Origin: an uncultured Azohydromonas sp. | GTDB lineage: Bacteria > Pseudomonadota > Gammaproteobacteria > Burkholderiales > Burkholderiaceae_C | NCBI RefSeq assembly: GCF_937926365.1 | Contig: NZ_CALAOH010000169.1 | Location: 25,195-89,194 of the forward strand | Direction: 5' to 3' | DNA: 64,000 nt | In this document: piece after piece, positions 16,530 through 27,948 of the stretch | How the letters are laid out: the number at the start of each line of letters is the position of its first letter | Numbering within the stretch: the stretch's first letter is position 1 | The notes under the pieces: generated by a model | The model's input: the letters and a program-made list of their open reading frames with translations, nothing else | What the model was told of the DNA's origin: nothing | Databases searched by the model: none | Program-made: the position numbers and the translations under genes

Positions 16530-17843
16530 TCAGCCCTCCCCGGCGTCCTGCCTCATTCCCTTGAGCCACCCCATCGCGTAGCTGGCTTCCCGCTCGCTGA
16601 CGCCCGTCGACACCCCGCTCGCGCCCGGCAGCACCAGGTAAGTCCGCTGCGCCGCCGAGTAGCCGTGCACGCTCGCCACGTGGATCGCGTGCGCGCCGTC
16701 CACCCAGCTGTAGCAGGTGTTGGTCAGCACCGGGGCCGGGTTCGGCTCCCAGCCCGAGAGCGAGGCGACCACCGCCGCGGCAGCCACCTTCGCGTGCGCG
16801 TTGGCCATGTGCGCGCTCTTGGGCATCAGCGGCGCGGCCAGCACCGCGTCACCCAGGACGTGCACGCCGGCCCCGGGTGCGTCCTCGGCGGAGAAGTCCA
16901 GGAAATCCACCTCGCACCAGCGGCCGTTGGCCCTCGCTAAACCGCTGCGCGCCGCGATGTCGCCCGCGCGCATGTCGGGCAGCACGTTGAGCACGTCGCC
17001 GCGCTCGCGCTCGCCCAGCTCGAATTCCACCTCGCGCCCGTCCGCCGACACCGCCACCGCGTTGAACGAGGGCCGGTACTCCACGATGCCGGCGTACTGC
17101 GTAGCCCACACGCGCTTGAACAGGGCCGCCTTGCTCACCGGCTCGGGGTTGGCGTCGAAGACCAGCACCTTGGAGCGCGGCTTCACGCGCTTGAAGTAAT
17201 CCGCCACCAGACAGGCGCGCTCGTAGGGGCCCGGCGGGCAGCGGAAAGGGGCGAGCGGGATGGTCAGCACGAACACGCCGCCATCGGGCAGGGCCTCCAG
17301 TTGGGCGCGCAGCGCCAGCGTCTCGGGGCCCGCCTTCCAAGCCTGCAGCACGCGGCCGGCAGCGTGCGCGGCGGACAGGCCATCCACGCGCTCGCGCATC
17401 AGCTCCACGCCGGGCGACAGGATCAGCCGGTCCCAGCGCAGCCGTCCTCCCGAGGCCAGCACGGCTTCGCGGCGCGCCAGGTCCAGCGCCGCCACGCGGT
17501 CGCGCACGCGCCGCACGCCCAGGCGCTCCAGGCCCTCGTAGCCCAGCGTCAGGTCGGCCAGCGTGCGGTGCCCGGCCAGCACCAGGTTGCTCTGCGGACA
17601 GCTCACCAGCGCCGCATCCGGCTCCACCAGCGTCACCTGCGCTTGGCCGTCGGAAAGCAGTTTCAGATGGCGTGCCGCGGTGGCGCCGCCCCAGCCACCG
17701 CCCACCACCAGCACCTGGGCGCGGCGCAGGGCGGGCATCGCCGTGTTCGGCGTGGAGGCGCAGCCGGCCAGGCCGAGCAGCCCGGCCGCGCCCGCCGCCT
17801 GCAGCCAGCGGCGGCGCTCGGGCAACAACGGCACGCCGCTCAC
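16530..17843 (-). CDS. Flavocytochrome-c sulfide dehydrogenase-type flavoprotein (FccB/SoxF-like)
   Basis: 437 residues from GTG at 17843, which overlaps the cytochrome stop as GTGA. The leader has RRRWLQAAG and a lipobox LAGC (Cys28), so export by Tat and lipid anchoring is possible. The FAD motif is VLVVGGGWGG (45-53). Cysteines typical of FCSD occur in VSCPQSN (Cys82), RCPPGPYERAC and LTNTCYSWVDG near the C-terminus, where the FCSD C-terminal domain lies. The family oxidises sulfide or polysulfide, or acts as SoxF, passing electrons to a cytochrome c. The cytochrome is encoded immediately upstream. A much longer upstream frame exists but crosses two other genes and is rejected. Confidence 0.9.
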   Translation of the reverse strand: MSGVPLLPERRRWLQAAGAAGLLGLAGCASTPNTAMPALRRAQVLVVGGGWGGATAARHLKLLSDGQAQVTLVEPDAALVSCPQSNLVLAGHRTLADLTLGYEGLERLGVRRVRDRVAALDLARREAVLASGGRLRWDRLILSPGVELMRERVDGLSAAHAAGRVLQAWKAGPETLALRAQLEALPDGGVFVLTIPLAPFRCPPGPYERACLVADYFKRVKPRSKVLVFDANPEPVSKAALFKRVWATQYAGIVEYRPSFNAVAVSADGREVEFELGERERGDVLNVLPDMRAGDIAARSGLARANGRWCEVDFLDFSAEDAPGAGVHVLGDAVLAAPLMPKSAHMANAHAKVAAAAVVASLSGWEPNPAPVLTNTCYSWVDGAHAIHVASVHGYSAAQRTYLVLPGASGVSTGVSEREASYAMGWLKGMRQDAGEG

Positions 17844-18223
17844 GGCTTGAGCGCCGCGAAGTAGGCGGCGAGCTGTTCGATCTGCGCGGGGCTGTAGCCG
17901 CGGGCGATCTGGTGCATCACGGTGGCCTCGCGCGCGCCGCTCTGGAAGGCGCTCATCTGCTCGACGATCCATGGCGCCGGGCGGCCGGCCAGGGACGGCA
18001 TCGCCGAGCCGGCCGGCGCGCGGCCCTCGGTGCCGTGGCAGGCGGCACAGCTGGCGGCCAGGGCGCGTTGGCGCAGCAGGGCCTCGCCATCGGACGGCCC
18101 CGTCTGCGCCAGGACTGGAGCGGCGCCTCCCATGGCAAACACCCCGGCGACGATCAGTCGCGATGAAGAAGACAGCAGGGCCGCCAAAGGCCCGGGAAAG
18201 AAACGCCGCCGTGCGCCGCTCAC
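17840..18223 (-). CDS. Monoheme c-type cytochrome, partner of the flavoprotein
   Basis: 127 residues. Signal region RRRFF...MGGAAPVLAQ ends about residue 40. A single heme site CAACH (59-63) follows, and a Met in ATVMHQIARGYS could be the distal ligand. The ending SPAQIEQLAAYFAAL is usual for class I cytochromes. It should be periplasmic and take electrons from the flavoprotein encoded next, giving an FccAB or SoxEF-like pair. The start is GTG at 18223, overlapping the lemA-like stop as GTGA; its own stop overlaps the next GTG in the same way. Such coupling suggests fixed stoichiometry. Confidence 0.88.
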   Translation of the reverse strand: MSGARRRFFPGPLAALLSSSSRLIVAGVFAMGGAAPVLAQTGPSDGEALLRQRALAASCAACHGTEGRAPAGSAMPSLAGRPAPWIVEQMSAFQSGAREATVMHQIARGYSPAQIEQLAAYFAALKP

Positions 18224-18792
18224 AGCGTCGTCGCGGTACGCAGCCCGAACAGCGGCTTGAGCAGCCGCGTCGGGTACTGCAGCAGCGCCCGGTTGTAGGC
18301 CACCACCGCGTCGTTGAAGACGTGGCGCGCCACGCCCTGGCGCGTGTCGATGTCCTGCAGTGCCTGCAGCCAGCCGGCGATGTCCTCGCTGAAGCGCAGG
18401 TCGGGGTGCTGGTCCAGCAGCGCGCGCAGCCGCGCCAGGGCCGAGGCCAGGCGGCTGTCGGCACGCAGCAGCTCGGCCAGCGACTTCGCCGCCAGCGGGC
18501 GCAGGATCTCCACCACCCGTTGCAACTGCACCTGCGCCTCCAGCGCGGAGTCCAGCGTCGCCGCCTCGTCGGCCAGCGGCTCGCGCAGCGCCTGCACCAG
18601 CGGCGGCAGCACCTCGCGGCGGCGCTTCACCTGCTCGTCCATCTGGTTCCAGGCCACCACGATCGCCGCGCGCAGCCGCATCAGCCGGTTGTGCGCACCC
18701 AGCATCCACAGCACCAGCACCGCAACCACCAGCACCAGCCACGCGTGCGACGACACCGCCGCCACGTAGTCCCAGGTCAGCTCCCAGCTCAC
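18220..18792 (-). CDS. LemA-family membrane protein
   Basis: 190 residues from GTG at 18792 (GTGA overlap with queC). One membrane helix (about 16-34, AWLVLVVAVLVLWML) is followed by the LemA core beginning NRLMRLRAAIVVAWNQMDEQVKRR, then long amphipathic helices. The typical LemA YN and LRN motifs are only partly kept, so this is a divergent member. LemA proteins are membrane-anchored helical bundles of unclear function, often beside proteases or redox genes. Its place between queC and the cytochrome may mean it is an assembly or anchoring factor; that is inference only. Confidence 0.8.
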   Translation of the reverse strand: MSWELTWDYVAAVSSHAWLVLVVAVLVLWMLGAHNRLMRLRAAIVVAWNQMDEQVKRRREVLPPLVQALREPLADEAATLDSALEAQVQLQRVVEILRPLAAKSLAELLRADSRLASALARLRALLDQHPDLRFSEDIAGWLQALQDIDTRQGVARHVFNDAVVAYNRALLQYPTRLLKPLFGLRTATTL

Positions 18793-19514
18793 GCCGGCAG
18801 CTCCCCGGCGCCGCCCGCGCGCCAGGCCTCGAAGCCCTGGCGCCGCAGCACGCAGGCCGGGCACTGGCCGCAGCCATGGCCCCAGGCGTGCAGCGGGCCG
18901 CGCTCGCCCAGGTAGCAGGTGTGGGTGTGCTCGACGATCAGCGCGTTGAGCGCATCGCCGCCCAGGCGCTGCGTCAAGGCCCAGGTCTGGGCCTTGGTCA
19001 GGAACATCAGCGGCGTTTCCACCGTCATGGGCGCGTCCAGCCCCAGGGAGAGCGCCACCTGCAGCGCCTTGAGCGTGTTGTCGCGGCAGTCGGGGTAGCC
19101 GGAGTAGTCCGTCTCGCACATGCCGCCCACCAGCACGCTGGCGCCACGCCGGTAGGCCAGCGCGGCGGCGAAGTTCAGGAACAGCAGATTGCGCCCAGGC
19201 ACGAAGGTGTTGGGCAGCCCGTTGGCCTGCATCTCGATCGCCCGCTCGCTGGTGAGCGCGGTGTCGGAGATCTGGCCCAGCAGCTGCAAGTCCAGCAGGT
19301 GGTCCTCGCCCAGCCGCGCACCCCAGGCCGGGAAGGCGGCGCGGACCTCGTCGCGCACCCGCGTGCGGCATTCCAGCTCGATGCGGTGCCGCTGGCCGTA
19401 GTCGAAGCCCAGCGTCTCGACCGCGCTGTAGCGCTCCAGCGCCCAGGCCAGGCAGGCGGTCGAGTCCTGGCCGCCGGAGAACAGCACCAGCGCCTTGCGC
19501 GGATCCTTCGCCAT
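18789..19514 (-). CDS. queC: 7-cyano-7-deazaguanine synthase QueC
   Basis: 241 residues. It converts 7-carboxy-7-deazaguanine to preQ0 with ATP and ammonia, on the queuosine tRNA pathway. Seen: the PP-loop LFSGGQDSTACLAW (residues 11-24), FDYGQRHRIEL, VPGRNLLFLN, and the C-terminal zinc-binding cysteines in HTCYLGERG and GCGQCPACVLR. It begins five bases after proA. Its stop is overlapped by the GTG of the lemA-like gene. Other queuosine genes are not in the window. Confidence 0.96.
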   Translation of the reverse strand: MAKDPRKALVLFSGGQDSTACLAWALERYSAVETLGFDYGQRHRIELECRTRVRDEVRAAFPAWGARLGEDHLLDLQLLGQISDTALTSERAIEMQANGLPNTFVPGRNLLFLNFAAALAYRRGASVLVGGMCETDYSGYPDCRDNTLKALQVALSLGLDAPMTVETPLMFLTKAQTWALTQRLGGDALNALIVEHTHTCYLGERGPLHAWGHGCGQCPACVLRRQGFEAWRAGGAGELPA

Positions 19515-19519
19515 GGGTC

Positions 19520-20803
19520 TCAGCCGCGAATCTCGCCCTGGCCCAGGACGACCCACTTCATCGAGGTCAGCCCTTCCAGGCCCACGGGGCCGCGCGCATG
19601 GAACTTGTCGGTGCTGATGCCGATTTCCGCGCCCAGGCCGTACTCGAAACCGTCGGCGAAGCGGGTGCTGGCGTTGACCATCACGCTGGAGGAATCCACC
19701 TCGCGCAGGAAGCGCATGGCATTGGGGTGGTTCGTGGTGAGGATGGCGTCGGTGTGGTGCGAGCCGTAGCGGTTGATGTGCGCAATGGCCTCGTCCAGGG
19801 TCTGCACCACCTTCACGCTGATCACGGGCGCCAGGTACTCGGTGGACCAGTCCTCCTCGGTGGCGTCCACGACCTGAGCGCCGGGCACGTCGGAGAGGAT
19901 GGCCTTCGACGCCGGGCAGCAGCGCATCTCCACGCCCTTGGCGGCGAAGACGGCGCCGATGCGCGGCAGGAAGGCGCCTGCCTGGGCCGCATGCACCAGC
20001 AGCGATTCGGTGGCGTTGCAGGGGCTGTACTTCTGGGTCTTGGCGTTGTCGGTGACCACCAGCGCCTGCTCGATGTCCACCTGCGCATCGACGTAGGTGT
20101 GGCAGTTGCCGTCCAAGTGCTTGATGACAGGTACGCGCGCCTCGTTGGCGATGCGCTCGATCAGCCCCTTGCCGCCGCGCGGGATGATCACGTCCACGTA
20201 CTCGGGCATCGCGATCAGCTTGCCCACCGCGGCGCGGTCGGTGGTCTCCACCAGCTGCACGGCCTCGGCGGGCAGGCCGGCCTCGGTGAGGGCCTTCTGC
20301 ACCAGCCTCCACAGCGCGATGTTGGAGTGGATGGCCTCGGAGCCGCCACGCAGGATGCAGGCGTTGCCGCTCTTGATCGCCAGCGACGCGGCCTCGATGG
20401 TCACGTTGGGCCGGCTCTCGTAGATCATGCCGAACACGCCCAGCGGCACGCGCATGCGGCCCACGCTGATGCCGGTGGGGCGGCGTTTCACATCCGTGAT
20501 CTCGCCGATGGGGTCGGGCATGGCGGCGATCTGCTCGCAGCCTTCGGCCACGGTTTCCAGCACCTTCGGGGTGAGGCGCAGGCGGTCCACCATCGGCGCC
20601 GCCAGCCCGGCGGCCTGGGCCGCTTCGATGTCCTTGGCGTTGTCCACCTGCAGCGGCTCGACCTGATCGCGCAGCAGCGCGGCCAGCAGGCGCAGCGCGC
20701 GGTCCTTGGCGGCCGTCGGCGCGGCGGCCATCGCGGTGGCGGCGGCGCGCGCGGCGCGGCCGAGGCGGGTCATGGTGACGTCAAGATCGGTGGGCGCAGT
20801 CAT
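19520..20803 (-). CDS. proA: Glutamate-5-semialdehyde dehydrogenase (ProA)
   Basis: 427 residues. It reduces gamma-glutamyl phosphate to glutamate semialdehyde with NADPH in proline synthesis. Seen: GVFGMIYESRPNVT, IKSGNACILRGGSEA, KHLDGNCHTY, the catalytic cysteine in KYSPCNATES, and the C-terminal GLGAEIGISTDKFHARGP. ATG at 20803 gives the normal length; a frame open further upstream has no family similarity. It is upstream of queC with a five-base gap and 77 bases downstream of the AEC gene. proB is not in the window. Confidence 0.97.
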   Translation of the reverse strand: MTAPTDLDVTMTRLGRAARAAATAMAAAPTAAKDRALRLLAALLRDQVEPLQVDNAKDIEAAQAAGLAAPMVDRLRLTPKVLETVAEGCEQIAAMPDPIGEITDVKRRPTGISVGRMRVPLGVFGMIYESRPNVTIEAASLAIKSGNACILRGGSEAIHSNIALWRLVQKALTEAGLPAEAVQLVETTDRAAVGKLIAMPEYVDVIIPRGGKGLIERIANEARVPVIKHLDGNCHTYVDAQVDIEQALVVTDNAKTQKYSPCNATESLLVHAAQAGAFLPRIGAVFAAKGVEMRCCPASKAILSDVPGAQVVDATEEDWSTEYLAPVISVKVVQTLDEAIAHINRYGSHHTDAILTTNHPNAMRFLREVDSSSVMVNASTRFADGFEYGLGAEIGISTDKFHARGPVGLEGLTSMKWVVLGQGEIRG

Positions 20804-20880
20804 GCACGGGATTGTCGCGCAAGGGATTGCTGGTTCCACCCCGGTGGGGATTGGCGACGCCCTGCCCCTGCCCGCCGGGC

Positions 20881-21918
20881 TCAACCTCTCGCCATCACCA
20901 TCGCCCACAGCGGCGCGGTGAGCGCGAAGGCCAGGGTGCACAGCAGCGTGGCGGCGGCGGTCTCGGTTTCCAGGGTGCGGTAGCGCTGGGCGAAGATCAG
21001 TGCGTTGCTGCCCGGCGGCAGCGCGGCGGCCATCACCACCACCGCCAGCGGCAGCGGCTCCAGCCGGAACACGAAGTGGCCTGTGAGCCACACCAGCACC
21101 GGCAGCACGAAGAGCTTCAGCACCGCGATGGAGAACACGCCGCGCAGCGTGCCGTGCAGGCTCTGGCGGCCCAGCGACAGCCCGATCAGCAGCAGGCACA
21201 GCGGCGCCACGGCGCTGCCCAGCAGTTGCAGCCACTCGTCCAGCGGCGTGGGCAGCGGCACGTCCAGGAGGTTCCAGGCCAGGCCGGCCAGCACCGGCAG
21301 CACCACGGGATGGATCAGCGTGGCGCGCAGCGTCGCGCGCACGGTGGCGCCCAGCGCGCCGTGGCCGCCGCCGGCACGGCGCAGGCGGGCGCGCGCCAGG
21401 TCGGCCTCGGCCAGCACGGTGCACAGCGTCAGCAGCGTGAGCGCGTGCAGGCTGACGATGGCCACGTGGATCGCCAGGCCCGCATCGCCGTACAGCGCCG
21501 CGATCAGCGGCACGCCCACCTGCACCGAGTTGCCGAAGCCGGCGGTGACGGCGCGCGTGGCGGGCACCACCGCCGTGGCGCTGGACACGGCCATGCCCCC
21601 GCCGCTCTGCAGCCGCCAGCGCTTGAAGCCATAGACCGCCAGCATCATCACCAGCAGCGGGCCATAGAAGGCGGCGAGCGTGCGCCACGGCATGTGGCTG
21701 AAATCCAGCCGCGCCATGGCGCGGAACAGCAGCGCCGGGATGAACAGGTACTGCGCCGCCGCGGACAGCACGCGGGTCGGGTCGGCCGCCGCCGCAACGG
21801 CGCCGCCACGCGAGCCGCCGCGTGCTCCGTCCGTGAGCCAACCCCAGCGCGCCGCGGCCCAGCCGAGCAGGACGGTGGCGAAGAGCGCGGGCAGCTTGTC
21901 GAGGACGGTGTCGGGCAT
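20881..21918 (-). CDS. AEC-family transporter (second copy)
   Basis: 345 residues with about ten membrane segments. Family signs are QYLFIPALLFRAMARLD in the first half, FGNSVQVGVPL at the mid-protein break and AALPPGSNALIFAQRY in the second half. A Gly/Ala/Arg-rich insert (about 30-45) and another near 180-190 are soluble loops. The protein is poorly similar to the AEC carrier at 7806-8717, so a recent duplication is unlikely. Substrate unknown (dicarboxylates or other anions are usual). It is divergent from cysQ. Confidence 0.88.
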   Translation of the reverse strand: MPDTVLDKLPALFATVLLGWAAARWGWLTDGARGGSRGGAVAAAADPTRVLSAAAQYLFIPALLFRAMARLDFSHMPWRTLAAFYGPLLVMMLAVYGFKRWRLQSGGGMAVSSATAVVPATRAVTAGFGNSVQVGVPLIAALYGDAGLAIHVAIVSLHALTLLTLCTVLAEADLARARLRRAGGGHGALGATVRATLRATLIHPVVLPVLAGLAWNLLDVPLPTPLDEWLQLLGSAVAPLCLLLIGLSLGRQSLHGTLRGVFSIAVLKLFVLPVLVWLTGHFVFRLEPLPLAVVVMAAALPPGSNALIFAQRYRTLETETAAATLLCTLAFALTAPLWAMVMARG

Positions 21919-22055
21919 GGGGGCGCGAGTATGGCGGCACGGTATTTACCCTTGTCCGGGTGGGCTGTGCGGGCCGTGCCTGGCGGAAGGACACCCCTAA
22001 AGGGAAGCAGACTCGCGCTTCCCCTGATTTCACTTCTCTTCTGGAGTCCTCCCGC

Positions 22056-22853
22056 ATGAGCATGAATCCCACGCAGTCCCTGGAAGCCGTGTCCGCCGCC
22101 AGCCTGGACGCCATCGCCCGGCTCGCGCGCGAGGCCGGCGCGCTGATCATGGAGGTCTACGCCACCGACTTCGCCGTGCGCGGCAAGGACGACGCCTCGC
22201 CCGTGACCGAAGCCGACGAGAAGGCCGAGGCGCTGCTGCTCAAGGGACTGGCCACGCTGTACCCGGACATCCCGGTGGTGGCGGAAGAGGCGGTCGCCGC
22301 CGGCGGCGTGCCGGCGTCGGTGGGCGAGCAGTTCTGGCTGGTTGATCCGCTGGACGGCACCAAGGAGTTCATCAGCCGCAACGGCGAGTTCACGGTCAAC
22401 GTGGCGCTGGTGCGCCACGGGCAGCCGGTGCTGGGCGTGGTGTACACGCCGGCGCTGGACCGGCTCTTCGCCGGTGCGCAGGGCCTGGGCGCCTACGTCG
22501 AGCAGGATGGCAAGCGCCGGGCGATCCAAGTGCGCGCGGTGCCCGAGGCCGGGCTGACGGTGGTGGGCAGTCGCTCGCATGGCGACGCGCAGGCGATGGA
22601 GGCCTTCCTCAACGGGCGCAAGGTAGCGGAGTTCCGCAGCGCGGGGTCGTCGCTGAAGCTGTGCCTGGTGGCCGCGGGCGAGGCGGACCTGTACCCGCGC
22701 CTGGGCCGCACCATGGAATGGGACATCGCCGCCGGCCACGCCGTGCTGGCCGCCGCCGGCGGCACGGTGCGCCGCGTGGACAACGGCGCCCCGCTCACCT
22801 ACGGCAAGCCGGGCTTCGACAACCCGCATTTCGTGGCGGCGGGCAAGCAGTAA
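22056..22853 (+). CDS. cysQ: 3'(2'),5'-bisphosphate nucleotidase CysQ
   Basis: 265 residues of the inositol-monophosphatase fold. It hydrolyses 3'-phosphoadenosine 5'-phosphate to AMP, recycling the by-product of sulfate assimilation, with Mg2+ or Li-sensitive metals. Seen: EAGALIMEVY, SPVTEADEKAE, VAEEA, the metal motif WLVDPLDGTKEFISRN and WDIAAGHAVLAAAGG. ATG at 22056 has GGAG ten bases upstream; ATG at 22062 is an alternative. A strong terminator follows, shared with topB. Confidence 0.93.
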   Translation: MSMNPTQSLEAVSAASLDAIARLAREAGALIMEVYATDFAVRGKDDASPVTEADEKAEALLLKGLATLYPDIPVVAEEAVAAGGVPASVGEQFWLVDPLDGTKEFISRNGEFTVNVALVRHGQPVLGVVYTPALDRLFAGAQGLGAYVEQDGKRRAIQVRAVPEAGLTVVGSRSHGDAQAMEAFLNGRKVAEFRSAGSSLKLCLVAAGEADLYPRLGRTMEWDIAAGHAVLAAAGGTVRRVDNGAPLTYGKPGFDNPHFVAAGKQ

Positions 22854-22886
22854 GGCCGACGGGGGCCCGGCCCCCTCACAAAAAAA

Positions 22887-22917
22887 GTGGCCGGCGGGCT
22901 CCACACCCGCCGGCCAC
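22887..22917. terminator. Bidirectional terminator between cysQ and topB
   Basis: A 12-bp perfect stem (22887-22898 with 22906-22917) and seven-base loop. A run of A lies on the left (22879-22886) and GTTTT on the right, so it can serve both convergent genes. Confidence 0.9.
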
Positions 22918-22941
22918 CGTGTTTTCAGCCGCGCCGCCGGC

Positions 22942-25554
<2,613 letters not shown>

Positions 25555-25644
25555 GGTGCCTCTTGAAAAAGCCGCAGGCCGCCCCGGCGGCCTGCGTGCC
25601 TACAATCCGTGCTCTCTCGCGCGCGCATACGCATGCGTGCGCCC

Positions 25645-26151
25645 ATGAAATCAATGTACCGAATGAAGCCCACCGTGCAAGCCGAGTCCCAACCCGCCCG
25701 CGGCCGCCGCATCCAGGTGCGCCGCTCCGGTGTGCACGGCAAGGGCGTGTTCGCGCTGCAGCCCATCGCCAAAGGCGAGACGATCCTCGAGTACAAGGGC
25801 GAGCTCATCACGTGGGAGGAGGCGCTGCGCCGCCACCCGCATGACCCGGCCAATCCGGACCACACCTTCTATTTCCACATCGATGACGAGCGTGTCATCG
25901 ACGGTGGGCACGGCGGCAACGCCTCGCGCTGGATCAACCATGCCTGCGTGCCCAATTGCGAGGCCGAGGAGGATGAGGGACGGGTGTTCATCAAGGCGCT
26001 GCGCGCCCTGGAGCCCGGCGAAGAGCTGTTCTTCGACTACGGCCTGATCATCGACGAGCGCTACACCAGCGCGCTCAAGAAGCGCTTCGCCTGCCACTGC
26101 GGACACCGCAAGTGCCGCGGCACCATGCTGGCGCCTAAAACGAAGCGCTGA
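25645..26151 (+). CDS. SET-domain protein-lysine methyltransferase
   Basis: About 168 residues. The SET domain starts at IQVRRSGVHGKGVFALQPI and contains NASRWINHACVPNCEA (the NHxCxPN pseudoknot motif), EELFFDYG (catalytic tyrosine) and a post-SET cysteine cluster CHCGHRKCRGTM that binds zinc. It should transfer methyl groups from SAM to lysine on an unknown protein. Several ATG codons are close together (25633, 25645, 25654, 25663) and none has a strong ribosome site; 25645 is a compromise. It is divergent from topB and 47 bases upstream of birA. Confidence 0.9.
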   Translation: MKSMYRMKPTVQAESQPARGRRIQVRRSGVHGKGVFALQPIAKGETILEYKGELITWEEALRRHPHDPANPDHTFYFHIDDERVIDGGHGGNASRWINHACVPNCEAEEDEGRVFIKALRALEPGEELFFDYGLIIDERYTSALKKRFACHCGHRKCRGTMLAPKTKR

Positions 26152-26198
26152 GCCAGCGCACCCGTGCACGCCACGGCACCGCCATGCGTTAACCAGTC

Positions 26199-27116
26199 AT
26201 GAACGAATCCCGCCTGAATTGGCAAGCCGAGGCTTTGTGGCGGCAGCTGCAGCCGCTCCTGCCGGGGCTCTCGATCGAAGTGGTGGCGCATGCCGACTCC
26301 ACCAACACCCGGCTGCTCGAACGCGCGCGGCAGTCCGGCGGACGCAGCGAGCGTGGCTACCAGCGCACGCCCGAGGCGCCGCCCGCGCCCAACGAGCCGC
26401 CCACCCCGCTGGGCCGGCGTGCCGACGACACCCAGCCCTGCCTGCTGGTGGCCGAGCACCAGACCCGTGGCCGCGGACGACTGGGCCGCAACTGGCAGGC
26501 CACCCCCGGCGCCTCGCTGACCTTCTCGCTGTCGCTGCCCTTCGACCCGGTGGACTGGTCCGGCCTGTCGCTGAGCGTGGGCGTGGCGCTGGCCGACGCG
26601 CTGGACCCGCTGCAGCCGGGCCAGGCCCCGCGCATCGCCCTGAAGTGGCCCAACGACCTGTGGCTCGTCGACCCGGCCGTGGTCGGCCGCAAGCTTGGTG
26701 GCGTGCTCATCGAAACCGTGGCCGTGGGTCGCCACCGCATGGCCGTGATCGGCGTGGGCCTGAACCTGCATCCTCAGCCCGTGCGCGACCTCGCCAACGG
26801 CTTCGCCAGCCTCGACGAGCTCGACCCCGGCGTCACCCCGCCGGCCGTGCTCCACCGCGTAGCGCTGTCGCTGGCCGAAGTGCTGCGCCAGCACGAGCGC
26901 GAAGGCTTCAAGCCCTTTGCCGAGCGCTACGCGCGGCGTGACCTGCTGCTCAACCGCCCGGTGAGCACCACCGCCCCGGTGTTCGAAGGCGTGGCCCGCG
27001 GCGTGGCCGAGGACGGCGCGCTGCTGGTGGAGACGGGGCAAGGGCTGCAGCGGCTGTCCAGTGGCGAGGTCAGCGTGCGGCTGTCCGGCACGTCCGTTGC
27101 GGACGGTGGGTCCTGA
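26199..27116 (+). CDS. birA: Biotin--[acetyl-CoA-carboxylase] ligase (BirA), catalytic type without repressor domain
   Basis: 305 residues. It activates biotin to biotinoyl-AMP and attaches it to BCCP. Seen: DSTNTRL, the biotin/ATP loop TRGRGRLGRNW, KWPNDLWL, and GRKLGGVLIET with IGVGLNLH. A C-terminal SH3-like segment ends SGEVSVRL. There is no N-terminal winged helix, so it is not a biotin-operon repressor. A 35-residue Pro/Arg-rich insertion (about 45-80) interrupts the region before the ligase loop. Its stop and the next start share one base (TGATG), so translation is coupled. Confidence 0.93.
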   Translation: MNESRLNWQAEALWRQLQPLLPGLSIEVVAHADSTNTRLLERARQSGGRSERGYQRTPEAPPAPNEPPTPLGRRADDTQPCLLVAEHQTRGRGRLGRNWQATPGASLTFSLSLPFDPVDWSGLSLSVGVALADALDPLQPGQAPRIALKWPNDLWLVDPAVVGRKLGGVLIETVAVGRHRMAVIGVGLNLHPQPVRDLANGFASLDELDPGVTPPAVLHRVALSLAEVLRQHEREGFKPFAERYARRDLLLNRPVSTTAPVFEGVARGVAEDGALLVETGQGLQRLSSGEVSVRLSGTSVADGGS

Positions 27117-27910
27117 TGCGCCGCCTGGTCGCGGCGCTGCTGCTGCTCAACCTCGCGCTGTTGACCTGGCTGCTGCTGGGCGGCAGCAGCGACCAGAAGG
27201 AGCGCGAGCCCACCCGGGTGCAGCAGCAGCTCAATCCCGATCGCGTGCGCGTGCTGCCCCCGGAGGACACGGCCAGCGACGGCGCCCCGTTCCACGTCGC
27301 CCAGAAGCCGCAGGACGGCGCCTCGCCCAATGCCGGGGACGCTCCCCTGGCGCCGTCCCCGGCTTCCGCGGTGGCCGCGGGCGTGGGCGCTTCCACCGCC
27401 GCCGGCGGGCTGGGACCGGTGACGGGCGCGGTGACGGCGCTGAATGCCGTGTGCCTGGAAGCCGGCCCCTTCGACGCGCAGAGCCTGCCCGCGGCCGAGG
27501 CGGCGTTGGCTGCCCTGCCCCGGGGCAGCTGGCGGCGCCAGGCGCTGGAGCCCGCGCCGGCCTACCTGGTGTACATGGGCCGTTTCTCTGACCAGAAGAC
27601 GGCGCAGCGCCGGCTGCAGGACCTGCGCCAGCGCGGCGTCGAGGCGGAGCTGGCGCGCGACCTGCCGGCGCTGGAGCCGGGGCTGGTGTTCAGCCGCCAC
27701 ACCGAGGAGGCGCAGGCCGAGGCCGCGCTGGCGGAGTTGCAGGCCTCGCGCGGCCCGCACCAGGCGCGCGTGGTGCCCACCAGCGAGGCCGCGGCCGTGC
27801 TGCTGCGCGTGGAGCATCCCACCGACGAGGTGCGCTCCCAGATCGCCGCCATGGAGCCCACGCCGGCGATGCGCGGCGGCTTCAGGGGCTGCCGCAAGAC
27901 GAAGAGCTGA
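27116..27910 (+). CDS. SPOR-like membrane-anchored protein
   Basis: 264 residues. One N-terminal membrane helix (about 3-22, RLVAALLLLNLALLTWLLLG), a Pro/Ala-rich linker (to about 110), and a domain with CLEAGPF...AYLVYMGRFSDQKTAQRRLQDL that looks like a SPOR repeat. SPOR domains bind denuded peptidoglycan at division sites. A second alpha-beta segment follows and the end is basic (GCRKTKS). It is coupled to birA through a TGATG overlap, an arrangement I associate with Burkholderiales genomes. A role at the septum is inference from the domain. Confidence 0.78.
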   Translation: MRRLVAALLLLNLALLTWLLLGGSSDQKEREPTRVQQQLNPDRVRVLPPEDTASDGAPFHVAQKPQDGASPNAGDAPLAPSPASAVAAGVGASTAAGGLGPVTGAVTALNAVCLEAGPFDAQSLPAAEAALAALPRGSWRRQALEPAPAYLVYMGRFSDQKTAQRRLQDLRQRGVEAELARDLPALEPGLVFSRHTEEAQAEAALAELQASRGPHQARVVPTSEAAAVLLRVEHPTDEVRSQIAAMEPTPAMRGGFRGCRKTKS

Positions 27911-27948
27911 TGCGGCGGCGGCCAGTCCCCGCCGCGCGCCCACCCGGT

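Noticed and set aside
16530..18464. 644-residue frame that would fuse extra sequence onto the flavoprotein
   Set aside because: The extension crosses the cytochrome and lemA-like genes out of frame and has no similarity; the GTG at 17843 gives the normal leader and length.
19520..22150. 876-residue frame extending ProA upstream
   Set aside because: The added part overlaps the AEC transporter in another frame and is low-complexity; ProA from 20803 has the family length.
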